This document shows positions 18,345-26,172 of a DNA stretch of 64,000 nt, piece after piece. Origin of the DNA: Prauserella isguenensis (GTDB lineage: Bacteria > Actinomycetota > Actinomycetes > Mycobacteriales > Pseudonocardiaceae); assembly GCF_014191605.1 (NCBI RefSeq), contig NZ_JACHWU010000003.1, positions 558,001 to 622,000 on the forward strand, read 5' to 3'. The notes under the pieces were generated by a model. That model was not told where the DNA came from and made no database searches. It was given only the letters and a program-made list of their open reading frames with translations. Made by a program: the position numbers and the translations under genes. The stretch's first letter is position 1. Every line of letters starts with the position of its first letter.

Positions 18345-19565
18345 CTACTTTCCTCCGTTACCGATCATCGGTCCCCCGACCTCGCGGGCACGCGCACGTG
18401 CCCATTCCTCTGCGGCGAAGACGTCGTCGACGCCCACGGGTTCGCGGCGCCATTCGTCGGCCGCGGCGACCACCGCACTCACAGTGTCCACGATGGACGT
18501 GAAACCGGCGTTGCCGGCCAGGAAGGCTCCCACCAGTTCCTCGTTGGCGGCGTTGAACACGGCGGGCATGCAGCCACCGGCGGCGCCGACCTCGCGGGCC
18601 AGCTCCACGGCGGGGAACGCCTCGTCGTCCAGCGGTTCGAACGTCCACCGGGCTGCGGTGTCCCACCGGCACGGGCTCGTGGCGCCCGGCACCCGGTCCG
18701 GCCAGTGCAGTGCCAGTGCAATGGGCAGGCGCATGTCGGGCGGGCTGGCCTGCGCGATCGTCGACCCGTCGGTGAAGGTGACCATCGAGTGCACGATCGA
18801 CTGCGGATGCACCGTGACGTCGATGCGCTCGCACGGGATGTCGAACAGCAGGTGCGCCTCGATCAGTTCGAGACCCTTGTTGACGAGTGTCGCCGAGTTG
18901 ATCGTGACGAGCGGGCCCATCGCCCATGTGGGATGCGCCATGGCGTCGTCGACCGTGACGTCGGCCATTCCCGCCCGCGTCCGGCCGCGGAACGGGCCGC
19001 CGGACGCGGTGAGCACGAGCCGATCGACCTCCTCGGCCCTGCCGCCGCGTAGGGCCTGGGCGAGTGCCGAGTGCTCCGAGTCGACGGGCACGAGCTGCCC
19101 CGGGGCGGCGGCGCCGAGCACGAGCGGACCGCCCGCGATCAGCGACTCCTTGTTGGCCAGTGCCAGCGAGGCGCCCGTCTCGATGGCGGCGAGCGTCGGC
19201 CGCAGCCCCTGCGAACCGGGCAGGCCGTTGAGCACGACGTCGACCCGCTCGGCGTCGATGAGCTCGGTCACGGCGTCGGCGCCCGCGAAGATCCGCGGCA
19301 GCGCGAACTCACCGCGGGAGTAGCCGCGACGCTGCGCTTCGGCGTACAGCGCGAGCTGCAGGTCCTCGACGGACGTGGCCCGCGTGATCGCCACGGAGTT
19401 CACGCGGTGCTCGATGGCCTGCGCGGCCAGCACCTTCGGATCGGAGCCGCCCGCGGCGATCCCGGCCACTCGGAACAGTTCGGGATGACGCTCCGCGATG
19501 TCGATCGCCTGGGTGCCGATCGACCCGGTGGAACCGAGGACGAGGACGCTGCGTGGGGTGTTCAC
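18345..19565 (-). CDS. dxr: 1-deoxy-D-xylulose 5-phosphate reductoisomerase
   Basis: This 406-residue enzyme catalyses the committed MEP-pathway step, rearranging and reducing DXP to 2-C-methylerythritol 4-phosphate with NADPH and a divalent metal. The NADPH loop GSTGSIG is at residues 11-17. The catalytic region shows ANKESLI and the acidic metal ligands around VDSEHSA, and the substrate-closing loop follows in SGGPFRGR and TDGS. The GTG at 19565 places the Rossmann strand at the usual distance from the N-terminus; a 15-codon upstream extension has no support. It is first gene of dxr-rip1 and probably ispG, divergent from the DUF2631 gene. Confidence 0.97.
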   Translation of the reverse strand: MNTPRSVLVLGSTGSIGTQAIDIAERHPELFRVAGIAAGGSDPKVLAAQAIEHRVNSVAITRATSVEDLQLALYAEAQRRGYSRGEFALPRIFAGADAVTELIDAERVDVVLNGLPGSQGLRPTLAAIETGASLALANKESLIAGGPLVLGAAAPGQLVPVDSEHSALAQALRGGRAEEVDRLVLTASGGPFRGRTRAGMADVTVDDAMAHPTWAMGPLVTINSATLVNKGLELIEAHLLFDIPCERIDVTVHPQSIVHSMVTFTDGSTIAQASPPDMRLPIALALHWPDRVPGATSPCRWDTAARWTFEPLDDEAFPAVELAREVGAAGGCMPAVFNAANEELVGAFLAGNAGFTSIVDTVSAVVAAADEWRREPVGVDDVFAAEEWARARAREVGGPMIGNGGK

Positions 19566-19658
19566 GTGGCCATTGTCTCGGACTCCTGACGGCGACCCGA
19601 CGGCAGGCATGTGGGATCATCCCTGCGAGGCAGGAGTTCGAGCGCAGGAGGAGTGAAC

Positions 19659-19940
19659 GTGGCTGGCAACGCGGTCGAGAAGCGCACCGGCACCGAGGTG
19701 AGTTACTCGAACGGGGTCGACCCCCACGAGGAGCCGTCCGCCGAGTGGGGCTGGCACGGCGGGTTCCCCAAGGCCACGCAGGGCGCCGGCTGGTTCACCG
19801 TGTTCGCGCTGCTGATCATGCTCATCGGCAATCACGAGAACAACACCGAGAACCTCTGGCTCATCGGTACCGCCGCCGCCGTGGCCGCGGGCCTGGTCTA
19901 CGACCTCAAGCGCCGCCGCACGGCCTGGCGCAGGAACTGA
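19659..19940 (+). CDS. DUF2631 small membrane protein
   Basis: This 93-residue actinobacterial protein has a soluble acidic N-terminus (VDPHEEPSAEWGWHGGFPK) followed by two membrane segments (WFTVFALLIMLIG and LWLIGTAAAVAAGLVY) separated by a short NHENNTEN loop, and a basic C-terminus. The conserved W-G-W-H-G-G stretch is diagnostic of DUF2631. Function is unknown. The start was set to the GTG at 19659 because AGGAGG (19646-19651) gives a 7-base spacing; the GTG at 19653 would be too close. It is divergent from dxr, as its mycobacterial relative is near dxr, so it belongs to the core block. Confidence 0.88.
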   Translation: MAGNAVEKRTGTEVSYSNGVDPHEEPSAEWGWHGGFPKATQGAGWFTVFALLIMLIGNHENNTENLWLIGTAAAVAAGLVYDLKRRRTAWRRN

Positions 19941-20012
19941 CGTCCGTCGACCCTTCGGGAGTCGACCGTCCCTGATCGGAACGCACACCGCCGCCGAGGC
20001 GTACACCGCCGC

Positions 20013-20075
20013 GTGTCCTGCGTTCGGATGCGCGTGTCCCGCACTCCGGCACGGGTGTTCTGCACTTCGGCACGG
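20013..20075. repeat. 3 x 21-bp tandem repeat (family A, copy 2)
   Basis: Three exact-length 21-bp units begin GTGTCCTG, GTGTCCCG and GTGTTCTG; the second and third end CGGCACGG. The phase, length and consensus match the array at 4693-4755. Confidence 0.85.
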
Positions 20076-20128
20076 CCGCCGCGCGAGTGACGTCCCGCCC
20101 GGCGGCGAACGCGTCCTCGTGCGGCGGC

Positions 20129-20176
20129 GTTCTCCCACCGCGCCGTTCTCCCACTGCGCCGTCCTCCCACGGCGCC
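20129..20176. repeat. 3 x 16-bp tandem repeat
   Basis: Units GTTCTCCCACCGCGCC, GTTCTCCCACTGCGCC and GTCCTCCCACGGCGCC lie end to end with only substitutions between them. The unit differs in sequence and length from the 21-bp family next to it. Confidence 0.85.
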
Positions 20177-20298
20177 CTTCCCTCCTGCGTCCGCCACGAC
20201 CGCCGCCGGCCGACGTAATTCCTCGTCGCCGTCGTTGACGACCGGTTGTTTTGGATCCAAACTGACCGGGATTCTTCGGCCCGTTGCGTGGAGGCGGC

Positions 20299-21525
20299 AT
20301 GTCGTTCTCGTCCCTCAGCCATCTCGAGTGCTCCCGTACCGGTGAGCGCGTCGACGCGGACCGGGTGGCGGGGACCTCCGTCGCGGGTGCACCGCTGTTG
20401 GCGCGGTACGACCTCGACCGCGTGCGCGAGACCGTGACGCCGCAGGACATCGCGGCGCGCAGACCCGATCTCTGGCGCTATCACGAGGTGTTGCCGGTCC
20501 GTTCGCCGGAGCACGTCGTGACACTCGGCGAAGGCATGACGCCGCTGCTGCCGACCCCGAACTTCGGCAAGCACGCGGGCGTGCCCACCCTGCTGATGAA
20601 GGACGAGGGGCTCGTGCCGACGGGCTCGTTCAAGGCACGCGGCGCGGCGGTGGGCGTCTCCCGGGCCGCGGAGCTGGGCGTGCGCGGTGTCGCGATGCCC
20701 ACGAACGGCAACGCCGGTGCGGCGTGGGCGCTCTACGCGGCGCGGGCCGGCATGAAGAGCCTCATCGCGATGCCGAACGACGCGCCCTCGATCACGATGA
20801 AGGAATGCCTGTCGGCCGGCGCGGAGCTCTACCGGGTGGACGGGCTGATCGGCGACGCGGGCAAGCTCGTCGCGGCCGCGGTCGCCGAGCGGGGCGGTTA
20901 CCAGGAGACCTCGACACTCAAGGAGCCCTACCGCCTCGAAGGCAAGAAGACGATGGGCTACGAGATCGCCGAGCAGCTCGGCTGGCGTATGCCCGACGTC
21001 ATCCTCTACCCCACGGGCGGCGGGGTCGGCATCATCGGCATCTACAAGGCGCTCCTGGAGATGCAGGAGCTCGGCTGGATCGGCGACAAGCTGCCGCGGC
21101 TCGTCGCCGTGCAGGCCGAGGGGTGCGCACCCATCGTCGACGCGTTCGCCCGCGGCGCGCGGGAGAGCGAGCCACCCGCGGAGGCGCGCACGATCGCGTT
21201 CGGCATCACCGTCCCGAAGGCACTGGGCGATTTCCTCGTGCTGGACGCGGTCTACGCCACGGACGGAACGGCGATCGCGGTCAGCGACGAGCAGCTCCTG
21301 GCCGCGCAGCGCACGCTGACCGAACTGGACGGCACGTTCATCTGCCCCGAGGGTGCCGCGTGCTTCGCCGCGCTCGAACAACTGCGTGAGGGCGGCCAGG
21401 TCGCGGAGGGCGACGAGGTCGTCGTCCTCAACACCGGTGCGGGCATCAAGTACCCGGAGACCGTGGAACTGGACGTCCCGATGCTGGGCAGGACCGAGCC
21501 GATCCCGGCGCCGATCTCCGGCTGA
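20299..21525 (+). CDS. thrC: Threonine synthase
   Basis: This 408-residue fold-type II PLP enzyme converts O-phosphohomoserine to threonine. The N-terminus has the short segment LECSRTGERVDAD that opens long threonine synthases of this type. The PLP lysine is in PTGSFKARGA (about residue 112), the asparagine/glycine contacts are in TNGNAGAA, and the phosphate-binding glycine loop is PTGGGVGIIG. The ATG start has GGAGG 6 bases upstream. A GntR regulator follows 29 bases downstream on the same strand, so the two may be co-transcribed. It lies away from hom and thrB, so it could be a second or specialised copy; a related PLP lyase activity cannot be excluded. Confidence 0.85.
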   Translation: MSFSSLSHLECSRTGERVDADRVAGTSVAGAPLLARYDLDRVRETVTPQDIAARRPDLWRYHEVLPVRSPEHVVTLGEGMTPLLPTPNFGKHAGVPTLLMKDEGLVPTGSFKARGAAVGVSRAAELGVRGVAMPTNGNAGAAWALYAARAGMKSLIAMPNDAPSITMKECLSAGAELYRVDGLIGDAGKLVAAAVAERGGYQETSTLKEPYRLEGKKTMGYEIAEQLGWRMPDVILYPTGGGVGIIGIYKALLEMQELGWIGDKLPRLVAVQAEGCAPIVDAFARGARESEPPAEARTIAFGITVPKALGDFLVLDAVYATDGTAIAVSDEQLLAAQRTLTELDGTFICPEGAACFAALEQLREGGQVAEGDEVVVLNTGAGIKYPETVELDVPMLGRTEPIPAPISG

Positions 21526-21554
21526 TCGGATCCGATCCGGGAGGGAGCCGGTAG

Positions 21555-22208
21555 GTGAGCGACGCGGCGGGCAGTCTCGTCCAGGCGGCGTACGACGCCG
21601 TCCGGGACGCCGTGGTGCAACGGGAGCTGCTGCCCGGGCAGCGCGTCACGGTGCGGCCGTTCGCGGAGCGGCTCGGTATCTCGCCGACGCCCGTCAAAGC
21701 GGCCCTGGCCGTCCTCGAACGCGAGGGTTTCCTCGTGGCCCGGCAGCACGCCGGATACTTCGTCGCCGAGCTCACCGCGGCCGACATGCGGGACATCTAC
21801 GACCTGCGCTCGGCCGTCGACGCCCTCGCAGCGCGGGACGCCGCGCGGACCCGACCCGCGGAGCTGCTCACGCGGCTGTGGGAACTGCTCGACGGGCAGC
21901 GGTCCGCGCTCGCCGACGGCGACGTCGCCCGGTACGCGGAGCTGGACCGCGCGTTTCACACGGCGATCTGGCGGAGCTCACCGAACCGACGACTGCTCGG
22001 TGTGGCGGACCAACTGGACGCGCAGCTGCGACTCGGCCGGAACGTGACGATCACCGTGCCCGGACGTCCCGAGGCCAGCCTCGGCGAGCACACGGAAATA
22101 CTCGACGCACTGGAATCGGGCGACACCGCCGCGGCCGAAGCCGCCACCCGACGACACGTCGCCCAGATCATCCGCGCACTTGAAACAGCGCTCGATTCGA
22201 CATCCTGA
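21555..22208 (+). CDS. GntR-family regulator (FCD domain)
   Basis: This 217-residue FadR-subfamily regulator has a winged helix at about residues 8-72 (VRPFAERLGISPTPVKAALA and EREGFLVARQHAGYF) and an FCD domain at about 80-210. The FCD metal-site residues are recognisable: the FHTAIW histidine, HTEIL and the final RRHVAQI. The GTG start is preceded by GGGAGGGAGCC. Position 29 bases after thrC suggests co-transcription and possibly control of that operon by an organic acid. Nothing in the sequence identifies the effector. Confidence 0.88.
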   Translation: MSDAAGSLVQAAYDAVRDAVVQRELLPGQRVTVRPFAERLGISPTPVKAALAVLEREGFLVARQHAGYFVAELTAADMRDIYDLRSAVDALAARDAARTRPAELLTRLWELLDGQRSALADGDVARYAELDRAFHTAIWRSSPNRRLLGVADQLDAQLRLGRNVTITVPGRPEASLGEHTEILDALESGDTAAAEAATRRHVAQIIRALETALDSTS

Positions 22209-22238
22209 CGCCGGCACGACACTGCTACGTTGCACACC

Positions 22239-22391
22239 ATGAAGATCAAGACCTTCTATTCGAGCAGCCCGGAGAAACTGGACCGGAAGGCCAACGAATT
22301 CATGGCCGATCCCACCGTCGAGGTCCTCGACGTCCAGATCTCCAGCAACGTATTTCTCGCCTGGGTACTGATTCGTTACAAGCTCACCTGA
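22239..22391 (+). CDS. Small 50-residue conserved-looking protein, candidate leaderless gene
   Basis: The reading frame MKIKTFYSSSPEKLDRKANE continues to residue 50 and ends VLIRYKLT. It alternates charged and hydrophobic residues like a small alpha/beta protein, and it vaguely resembles the short Cse60/DUF2758-type proteins (MKIK-F..., NEF, VLDVQIS). That resemblance is from memory and weak. No Shine-Dalgarno is present. Instead TACGTT (22226-22231) ends 7 bases before the ATG, the spacing expected when transcription starts at the A of the start codon. It follows the GntR gene by 30 bp. Function unknown. Confidence 0.6.
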   Translation: MKIKTFYSSSPEKLDRKANEFMADPTVEVLDVQISSNVFLAWVLIRYKLT

Positions 22392-22548
22392 CGGATCGCC
22401 CGAACCGGGCGGCAGATCCACAGGCCAACCCTCCCTCACGCGGAACGGGCGTTGAATTCGCACACCGCGCACACCGCGCCGAGAATCCGGTAGGCCTCGA
22501 GCGGAAACGAAACCCACGACGATTCCGGGGAATTCGGTCACCGAGACC

Positions 22549-22618
22549 CGGCTCACGCATTCCCGCTCACACAACTCCGCTCGCACGGCCCGCTCACACG
22601 GCCCCGCTCATACGACCT
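22549..22618. repeat. Tandem repeat, about 5 units of 14-15 bp
   Basis: Units follow the pattern CCGCTCACACGGCC (minus strand GGCCGTGTGAGCGG), with variants such as CCGCTCACACAACT and CCGCTCGCACGGC. Each unit read on the minus strand contains GTGAGCGG or GCGAGCGG, which recalls the GTGAGGGGCGG unit at 794-918. Confidence 0.75.
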
Positions 22619-22773
22619 CTGAGCGGCACACTGCCGCAGGTGGAACCCCAGGAGAATGCACTCCACGCAGCCAGTCTCCCACCGGCCGACGGCCGCTGTG
22701 AGGGCAGTTCGACCCACAAATCCGGAACCCGCGAAAAGCGGGTCACATTCCCCGCTCGTTAACTCCGAATTTG

Positions 22774-22802
22774 TTGTCGACCCACGGCCGGAAAAGTACT
22801 AC
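22774..22802 (+). promoter_or_regulatory. Candidate promoter of the secreted protein gene
   Basis: TTGTCG, a 17-base spacer and TACTAC form a plausible housekeeping-type -35/-10 pair. The implied transcript would start near 22809 and give a leader of about 33 bases with the ribosome site AAAGGAA. Confidence 0.4.
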
Positions 22803-22841
22803 TGGAAACGCACTGCAGAACACCTTCGGAAAGGAACACTC

Positions 22842-23192
22842 ATGCGTTTCCCTGTCATGCGTTTCGCCGCCACCGCCGCGGCCGCGGGTCTTGCCCTCAC
22901 GTTGTCGGGCACCGCCGCCGCCACGGTGCCCGCGGCCGGCACGACGGCCGCTCCGCACCAGGTCGCGTGCGCCCCGGGCAGCGCCGCTGCCTGGAACCGG
23001 ACGGCCGAGACCGCTCCGGTGTTCGAATTCCCGGGCACGGGCGAGGCCTTCATGTCAGTGCCGCCCGGCGGGCAGGTCTGCACGGACTACAACCGCGCGA
23101 ACGGTCCCGACGGCGTATACCTGCACTTCACGGGTGACGGCCACACCGGCCCTGCCGACGGCTGGATCCACGAGCGGTTCGTCTCGCCCTGA
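22842..23192 (+). CDS. Small secreted SH3-like protein
   Basis: This 116-residue protein begins with a classical Sec signal peptide (MRFPVMRFAATAAAAGLALT, then LSGTAAATVPA with cleavage expected after residue 26-29). The mature part of about 85 residues contains two cysteines (VACAPG and GGQVCTDY), likely a disulfide, and ends in GPADGWIHERFVSP, the pattern of a bacterial SH3-type beta barrel. Function unknown. Wall or ligand binding outside the cell is only a guess. The ATG at 22842 has AAAGGAA at good spacing. It is transcribed alone and is convergent with the LuxR regulator across 42 bp. Confidence 0.8.
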   Translation: MRFPVMRFAATAAAAGLALTLSGTAAATVPAAGTTAAPHQVACAPGSAAAWNRTAETAPVFEFPGTGEAFMSVPPGGQVCTDYNRANGPDGVYLHFTGDGHTGPADGWIHERFVSP

Positions 23193-23234
23193 GCCACGAT
23201 CACCCCCGAGCGACGACCGTCGTGAGACGCCCGG

Positions 23235-26045
23235 TCACTCCGCAGCGCCCAGCCGTGCGGCCAGTTCCGACCGGGAGCGGACACCGAGCTTGCCGTAGAC
23301 CCGGGTGAGGTGGAACTGCACCGTCTTCGTCGACAGGTACAGCTCGGCGGCCACCTCCCGGTTCGTCATGCCCTGCGCGACGAGCCGGGAGACGGCCTGT
23401 TCCTGAGGGGTCAGCTCGCCAGGCTCCCGTTCACTGCGGGGAACCCGCACACCGCCCGCCTTGGTCTCACGGTCGCAGCGTTCGACGTAGGTGACCGCGC
23501 CGAGAGCCGCGAACACCTCGCGCGCGGCGGTGAACGCCTCGTCGGCCTCCTTGCGTTTGCCCGCACGGCGCAGGACCTGGCCGTGAACGAACTCGATACG
23601 GGCACGGTCGTAACGCAGGGGCAGGCCCTCGAGCAGTTCGAGGGCCTCGCCGAACGCGGTCCGCGCCGCGCCGAGATCGCCCTGGGCGGCGGCGATCCTG
23701 CCGCGCGCGGCCCGGAGTCGGGCACGCGCCGACGCGGGCCCGCTTGCGGCCGCGCGCTCCTCGTGCGGGCGCAGGAAGGGGTCGGCCTCGTCGACGCGGC
23801 CGGCTGCGACGAGGGCTTGTGCGTACATGTCGGCCCACGGCCAGCGGCCCGGCTCGTCGTCGACAGAGCTGCGCGCCCACGGTTTCGTCAACGGCCGCAG
23901 CGCCCGCAGCACGCCGGCCGCGTCGGCCTTCACTTCCGCCACGAGAGCATGCGCCAGGTACGACGGCGCCTGCATGATCTCGTAGTCGCGCGGGCCGGCC
24001 TCGACACGGCGGGAGACTGTCTCGACCGCGTCCCACTCGCCGCGCAACGCGTGCACGGCCACCGCAGACCAGTGCAGCAACGGTCCGGTGACGGCGATGC
24101 CGCTACGGTCGAGCACGTCCTGCGCGGCGTGCACGGTGCGCAGTGCCTCGTCCCACTCGCCGGTGAGGAACTGGGTCCGCGCCAGCCAACCCCGCGCCCA
24201 CAGGGACACCCGGGTGGATCCGCCCAGCACGGTGGTGGGCACGCCGAGTTCGAGGTCGGTGCGCGCATCGTCGAAGGCGTCGCGGCCGAGCCCCAACCAG
24301 CCGCGTCCCATGACGATCCGCTGCCACTGCGCGCCCGAGGGCACGCGGTCGGTCAGCTCGGAGTAGGCGGCTGCCGCCTCGTCACCACGGCCGGTGCCCG
24401 CGAGGCCGAGCCCGCGGATCGCCTCGGCCTCGACCGTCGTCGGGTCGTGCTCGCCCGCCAGTGCGATCGCCCGGTCCGCCCATGTCACGAGTTCCTCGGA
24501 ACGGCACCGGCACAGGCAGTGCAGGACGTATCGCTGCGCGATCACCGCGGCGACGGCGGAATCGCGGTCGGGGTTGACCAGCCGCCACGCGCGGTCGAGT
24601 CGCGCCTCCGCTTCGGCGGGCCTGCCCCGCACGACGGCGAGGTACCCGAGCACCGCGTTGCGCAGCGGAGTCTCGCGCAGCCCTTCCACCTCGGGGACGA
24701 GTGCGCCTGCACCCAGGGCGTCACCCGCCCCGATCAGCGCGTCGACGGCGCGGGTCATGCGGCGTTCGCGGACGAGCCGGTCCTCGGTGAGCCTGCCCGC
24801 GTCGCTCAGCAACGACGCGGCGACCGCCCACGCGCCCTCCTCGGCGTGGTCGACGGCCAGCGCGTCGAGGCGGTCGGCGAGCTCGGCGTCGGGAACCGGG
24901 GTGGCCGCGACGAGCAGCCGGGTCCGCTGGACCGGGTCGTCGACGATGTCGGCGGCCCGCGTGCACAGTTCGGCGGCCGCGGCATGGCCGAGCGTGTCCA
25001 GCACGGCCGCGCGCACCAGAGGGTCCGCGGGCCCGAGTTCGGTGAGCCCGCGCGGGCCGGTGCGTACCAGCCCGCTGGCGCACGCCTCGTCGGCGACGTC
25101 GAGCAGCCCGCCCGGGCCGTCGCCGAGGCCCGCCAGCAACGCGACGTCCCGGACGGACGCGCCCTGGCCGAGCACGGCTGCGGCGTCGATGAGCCTGCGA
25201 GCGGGTTCCGAGCAGCGTTCCCGCGCGGCGGCCACCCGCTTGGCGACCGCTGCCGGCGCGGGCAGCTGCGGGTCGAAGCGGCGCCACGTGTCTGCGGGCA
25301 CCTCGGCGAGCAGGTCCACAACGTGCGCCGGGACGCCGGACGTGTGCCGCGTCAGCTGTTCGGCCATCGCCCGGGACAGCACGGTGCCGTGGGCGTCGGC
25401 GAGGTCGGCCACCTCGCCGACGCCGAGTGCGGGCAGGTGGACGACCGTCGCGGTCGCCTGCCGCAGCACGTCGCGGTCGGTGCTGCGCGTCGCGGCGACG
25501 ATCAGCAACCGCGACGTCGGGTGGTGCCGCACCGCCGAGGCCAGCGCCCGGAGCGACTCCTCGTCGACCCACTGCGCGTCGTCGACGATCAGCAGGGTCG
25601 CGGTGCCGACGTCGACGCTGCCGGTCTCGTCGTCCGAAGCCGCTTGAGTGGCCTGCGCGTTCGGGGACTCCTCGGGCTCGGTGCCGACGGTTCCGGCTTC
25701 GCCGTCGGCCTCCCTGTCACCGTCGGTGTCGGCCGGCGCGTCGGTGTCGGCCAGCGCGGCGATGCGGGCGGCGACGTCGGCGATGCCCTGCGTCGCGCCG
25801 AGGCCGCGCACCAGCTGGTCAGCGACGCCGAAGGCGCGGTCGGTCTCCCAGGACACGCCGGAACCGCGGTGGACGGGACCCTGGTGCCGGGCGGCGAGCG
25901 CCGACAGGAGCGCGGTCTTGCCGGTCCCGGCGGCACCGGTGACGACCGCGAAGCCGGCTTCCCGTGCGTTGGCCCGGCCGAGCGCACGCTCGAGCGTGTT
26001 CAGCGCGCGGGCCAGGCCGACCAGGGCGGGGGCCTCTTCGCTCAC
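23235..26045 (-). CDS. Large ATP-binding LuxR (LAL/STAND) regulator
   Basis: This 936-residue regulator of the MalT/LAL class has an N-terminal ATPase domain with Walker A GAAGTGKT (residues 37-44) and Walker B LLIVDDAQWVDEE about residue 165. A long alpha-helical tetratricopeptide-like middle (about 420-850) is rich in Ala/Leu/Arg repeats. The C-terminal LuxR helix-turn-helix (LTPQEQAVSRLVAQGMTNRE...) occupies the last 65 residues. LAL proteins in actinomycetes often activate catabolic or secondary-metabolite clusters on sensing an inducer. An acidic Glu/Asp-rich insertion (DTDAPADTDGDREADGEAG) sits between Walker A and B. The GTG at 26045 is chosen; a 41-codon extension has no domain support. 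It lies immediately after the benK-like gene, so control of the benzoate cluster is possible but not shown. Confidence 0.88.
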   Translation of the reverse strand: MSEEAPALVGLARALNTLERALGRANAREAGFAVVTGAAGTGKTALLSALAARHQGPVHRGSGVSWETDRAFGVADQLVRGLGATQGIADVAARIAALADTDAPADTDGDREADGEAGTVGTEPEESPNAQATQAASDDETGSVDVGTATLLIVDDAQWVDEESLRALASAVRHHPTSRLLIVAATRSTDRDVLRQATATVVHLPALGVGEVADLADAHGTVLSRAMAEQLTRHTSGVPAHVVDLLAEVPADTWRRFDPQLPAPAAVAKRVAAARERCSEPARRLIDAAAVLGQGASVRDVALLAGLGDGPGGLLDVADEACASGLVRTGPRGLTELGPADPLVRAAVLDTLGHAAAAELCTRAADIVDDPVQRTRLLVAATPVPDAELADRLDALAVDHAEEGAWAVAASLLSDAGRLTEDRLVRERRMTRAVDALIGAGDALGAGALVPEVEGLRETPLRNAVLGYLAVVRGRPAEAEARLDRAWRLVNPDRDSAVAAVIAQRYVLHCLCRCRSEELVTWADRAIALAGEHDPTTVEAEAIRGLGLAGTGRGDEAAAAYSELTDRVPSGAQWQRIVMGRGWLGLGRDAFDDARTDLELGVPTTVLGGSTRVSLWARGWLARTQFLTGEWDEALRTVHAAQDVLDRSGIAVTGPLLHWSAVAVHALRGEWDAVETVSRRVEAGPRDYEIMQAPSYLAHALVAEVKADAAGVLRALRPLTKPWARSSVDDEPGRWPWADMYAQALVAAGRVDEADPFLRPHEERAAASGPASARARLRAARGRIAAAQGDLGAARTAFGEALELLEGLPLRYDRARIEFVHGQVLRRAGKRKEADEAFTAAREVFAALGAVTYVERCDRETKAGGVRVPRSEREPGELTPQEQAVSRLVAQGMTNREVAAELYLSTKTVQFHLTRVYGKLGVRSRSELAARLGAAE

Positions 26046-26172
26046 GTCCGCACTGTACCGGCCGGAACGTCCGGAACCGCCCCTCCGATCCGGTGTCGTC
26101 ACGCGGCCGCGGGGCCCGGGAGCGCGCACGCCCGCCGGGCCCCGCCGAGGTTGTCTCACGGGTCTCACCCGC

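Larger units (their letters stand above)
19941..20298. other. Repeat-bearing intergenic region between DUF2631 and thrC
   Basis: No gene is apparent in these 358 bp. The left part holds a 3 x 21-bp tandem array (20013-20075), the middle a 3 x 16-bp array (20129-20176), and the last 80 bp before thrC are AT-richer (GACGTAATTCC, GGTTGTTTTGG) and likely contain its promoter. Minus-strand readings through the repeats give Arg/Thr-rich peptides that I treat as artefacts. Confidence 0.7.
22392..22841. other. Intergenic region upstream of the small secreted protein
   Basis: No gene is convincing in these 450 bp. The region is clearly less GC-rich than its neighbours, contains a five-unit 14-15-bp tandem repeat (22549-22618), and ends with a promoter-like pair of hexamers. 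An in-frame extension of the secreted protein upstream to 22656 lacks protein character. Confidence 0.6.

Noticed and set aside
26046-26172. N-terminal extension of the LAL regulator (start up to 26168)
   Set aside because: The 41 added residues are Arg/Gly/Pro-rich without domain match; the GTG at 26045 begins directly before the ATPase domain.
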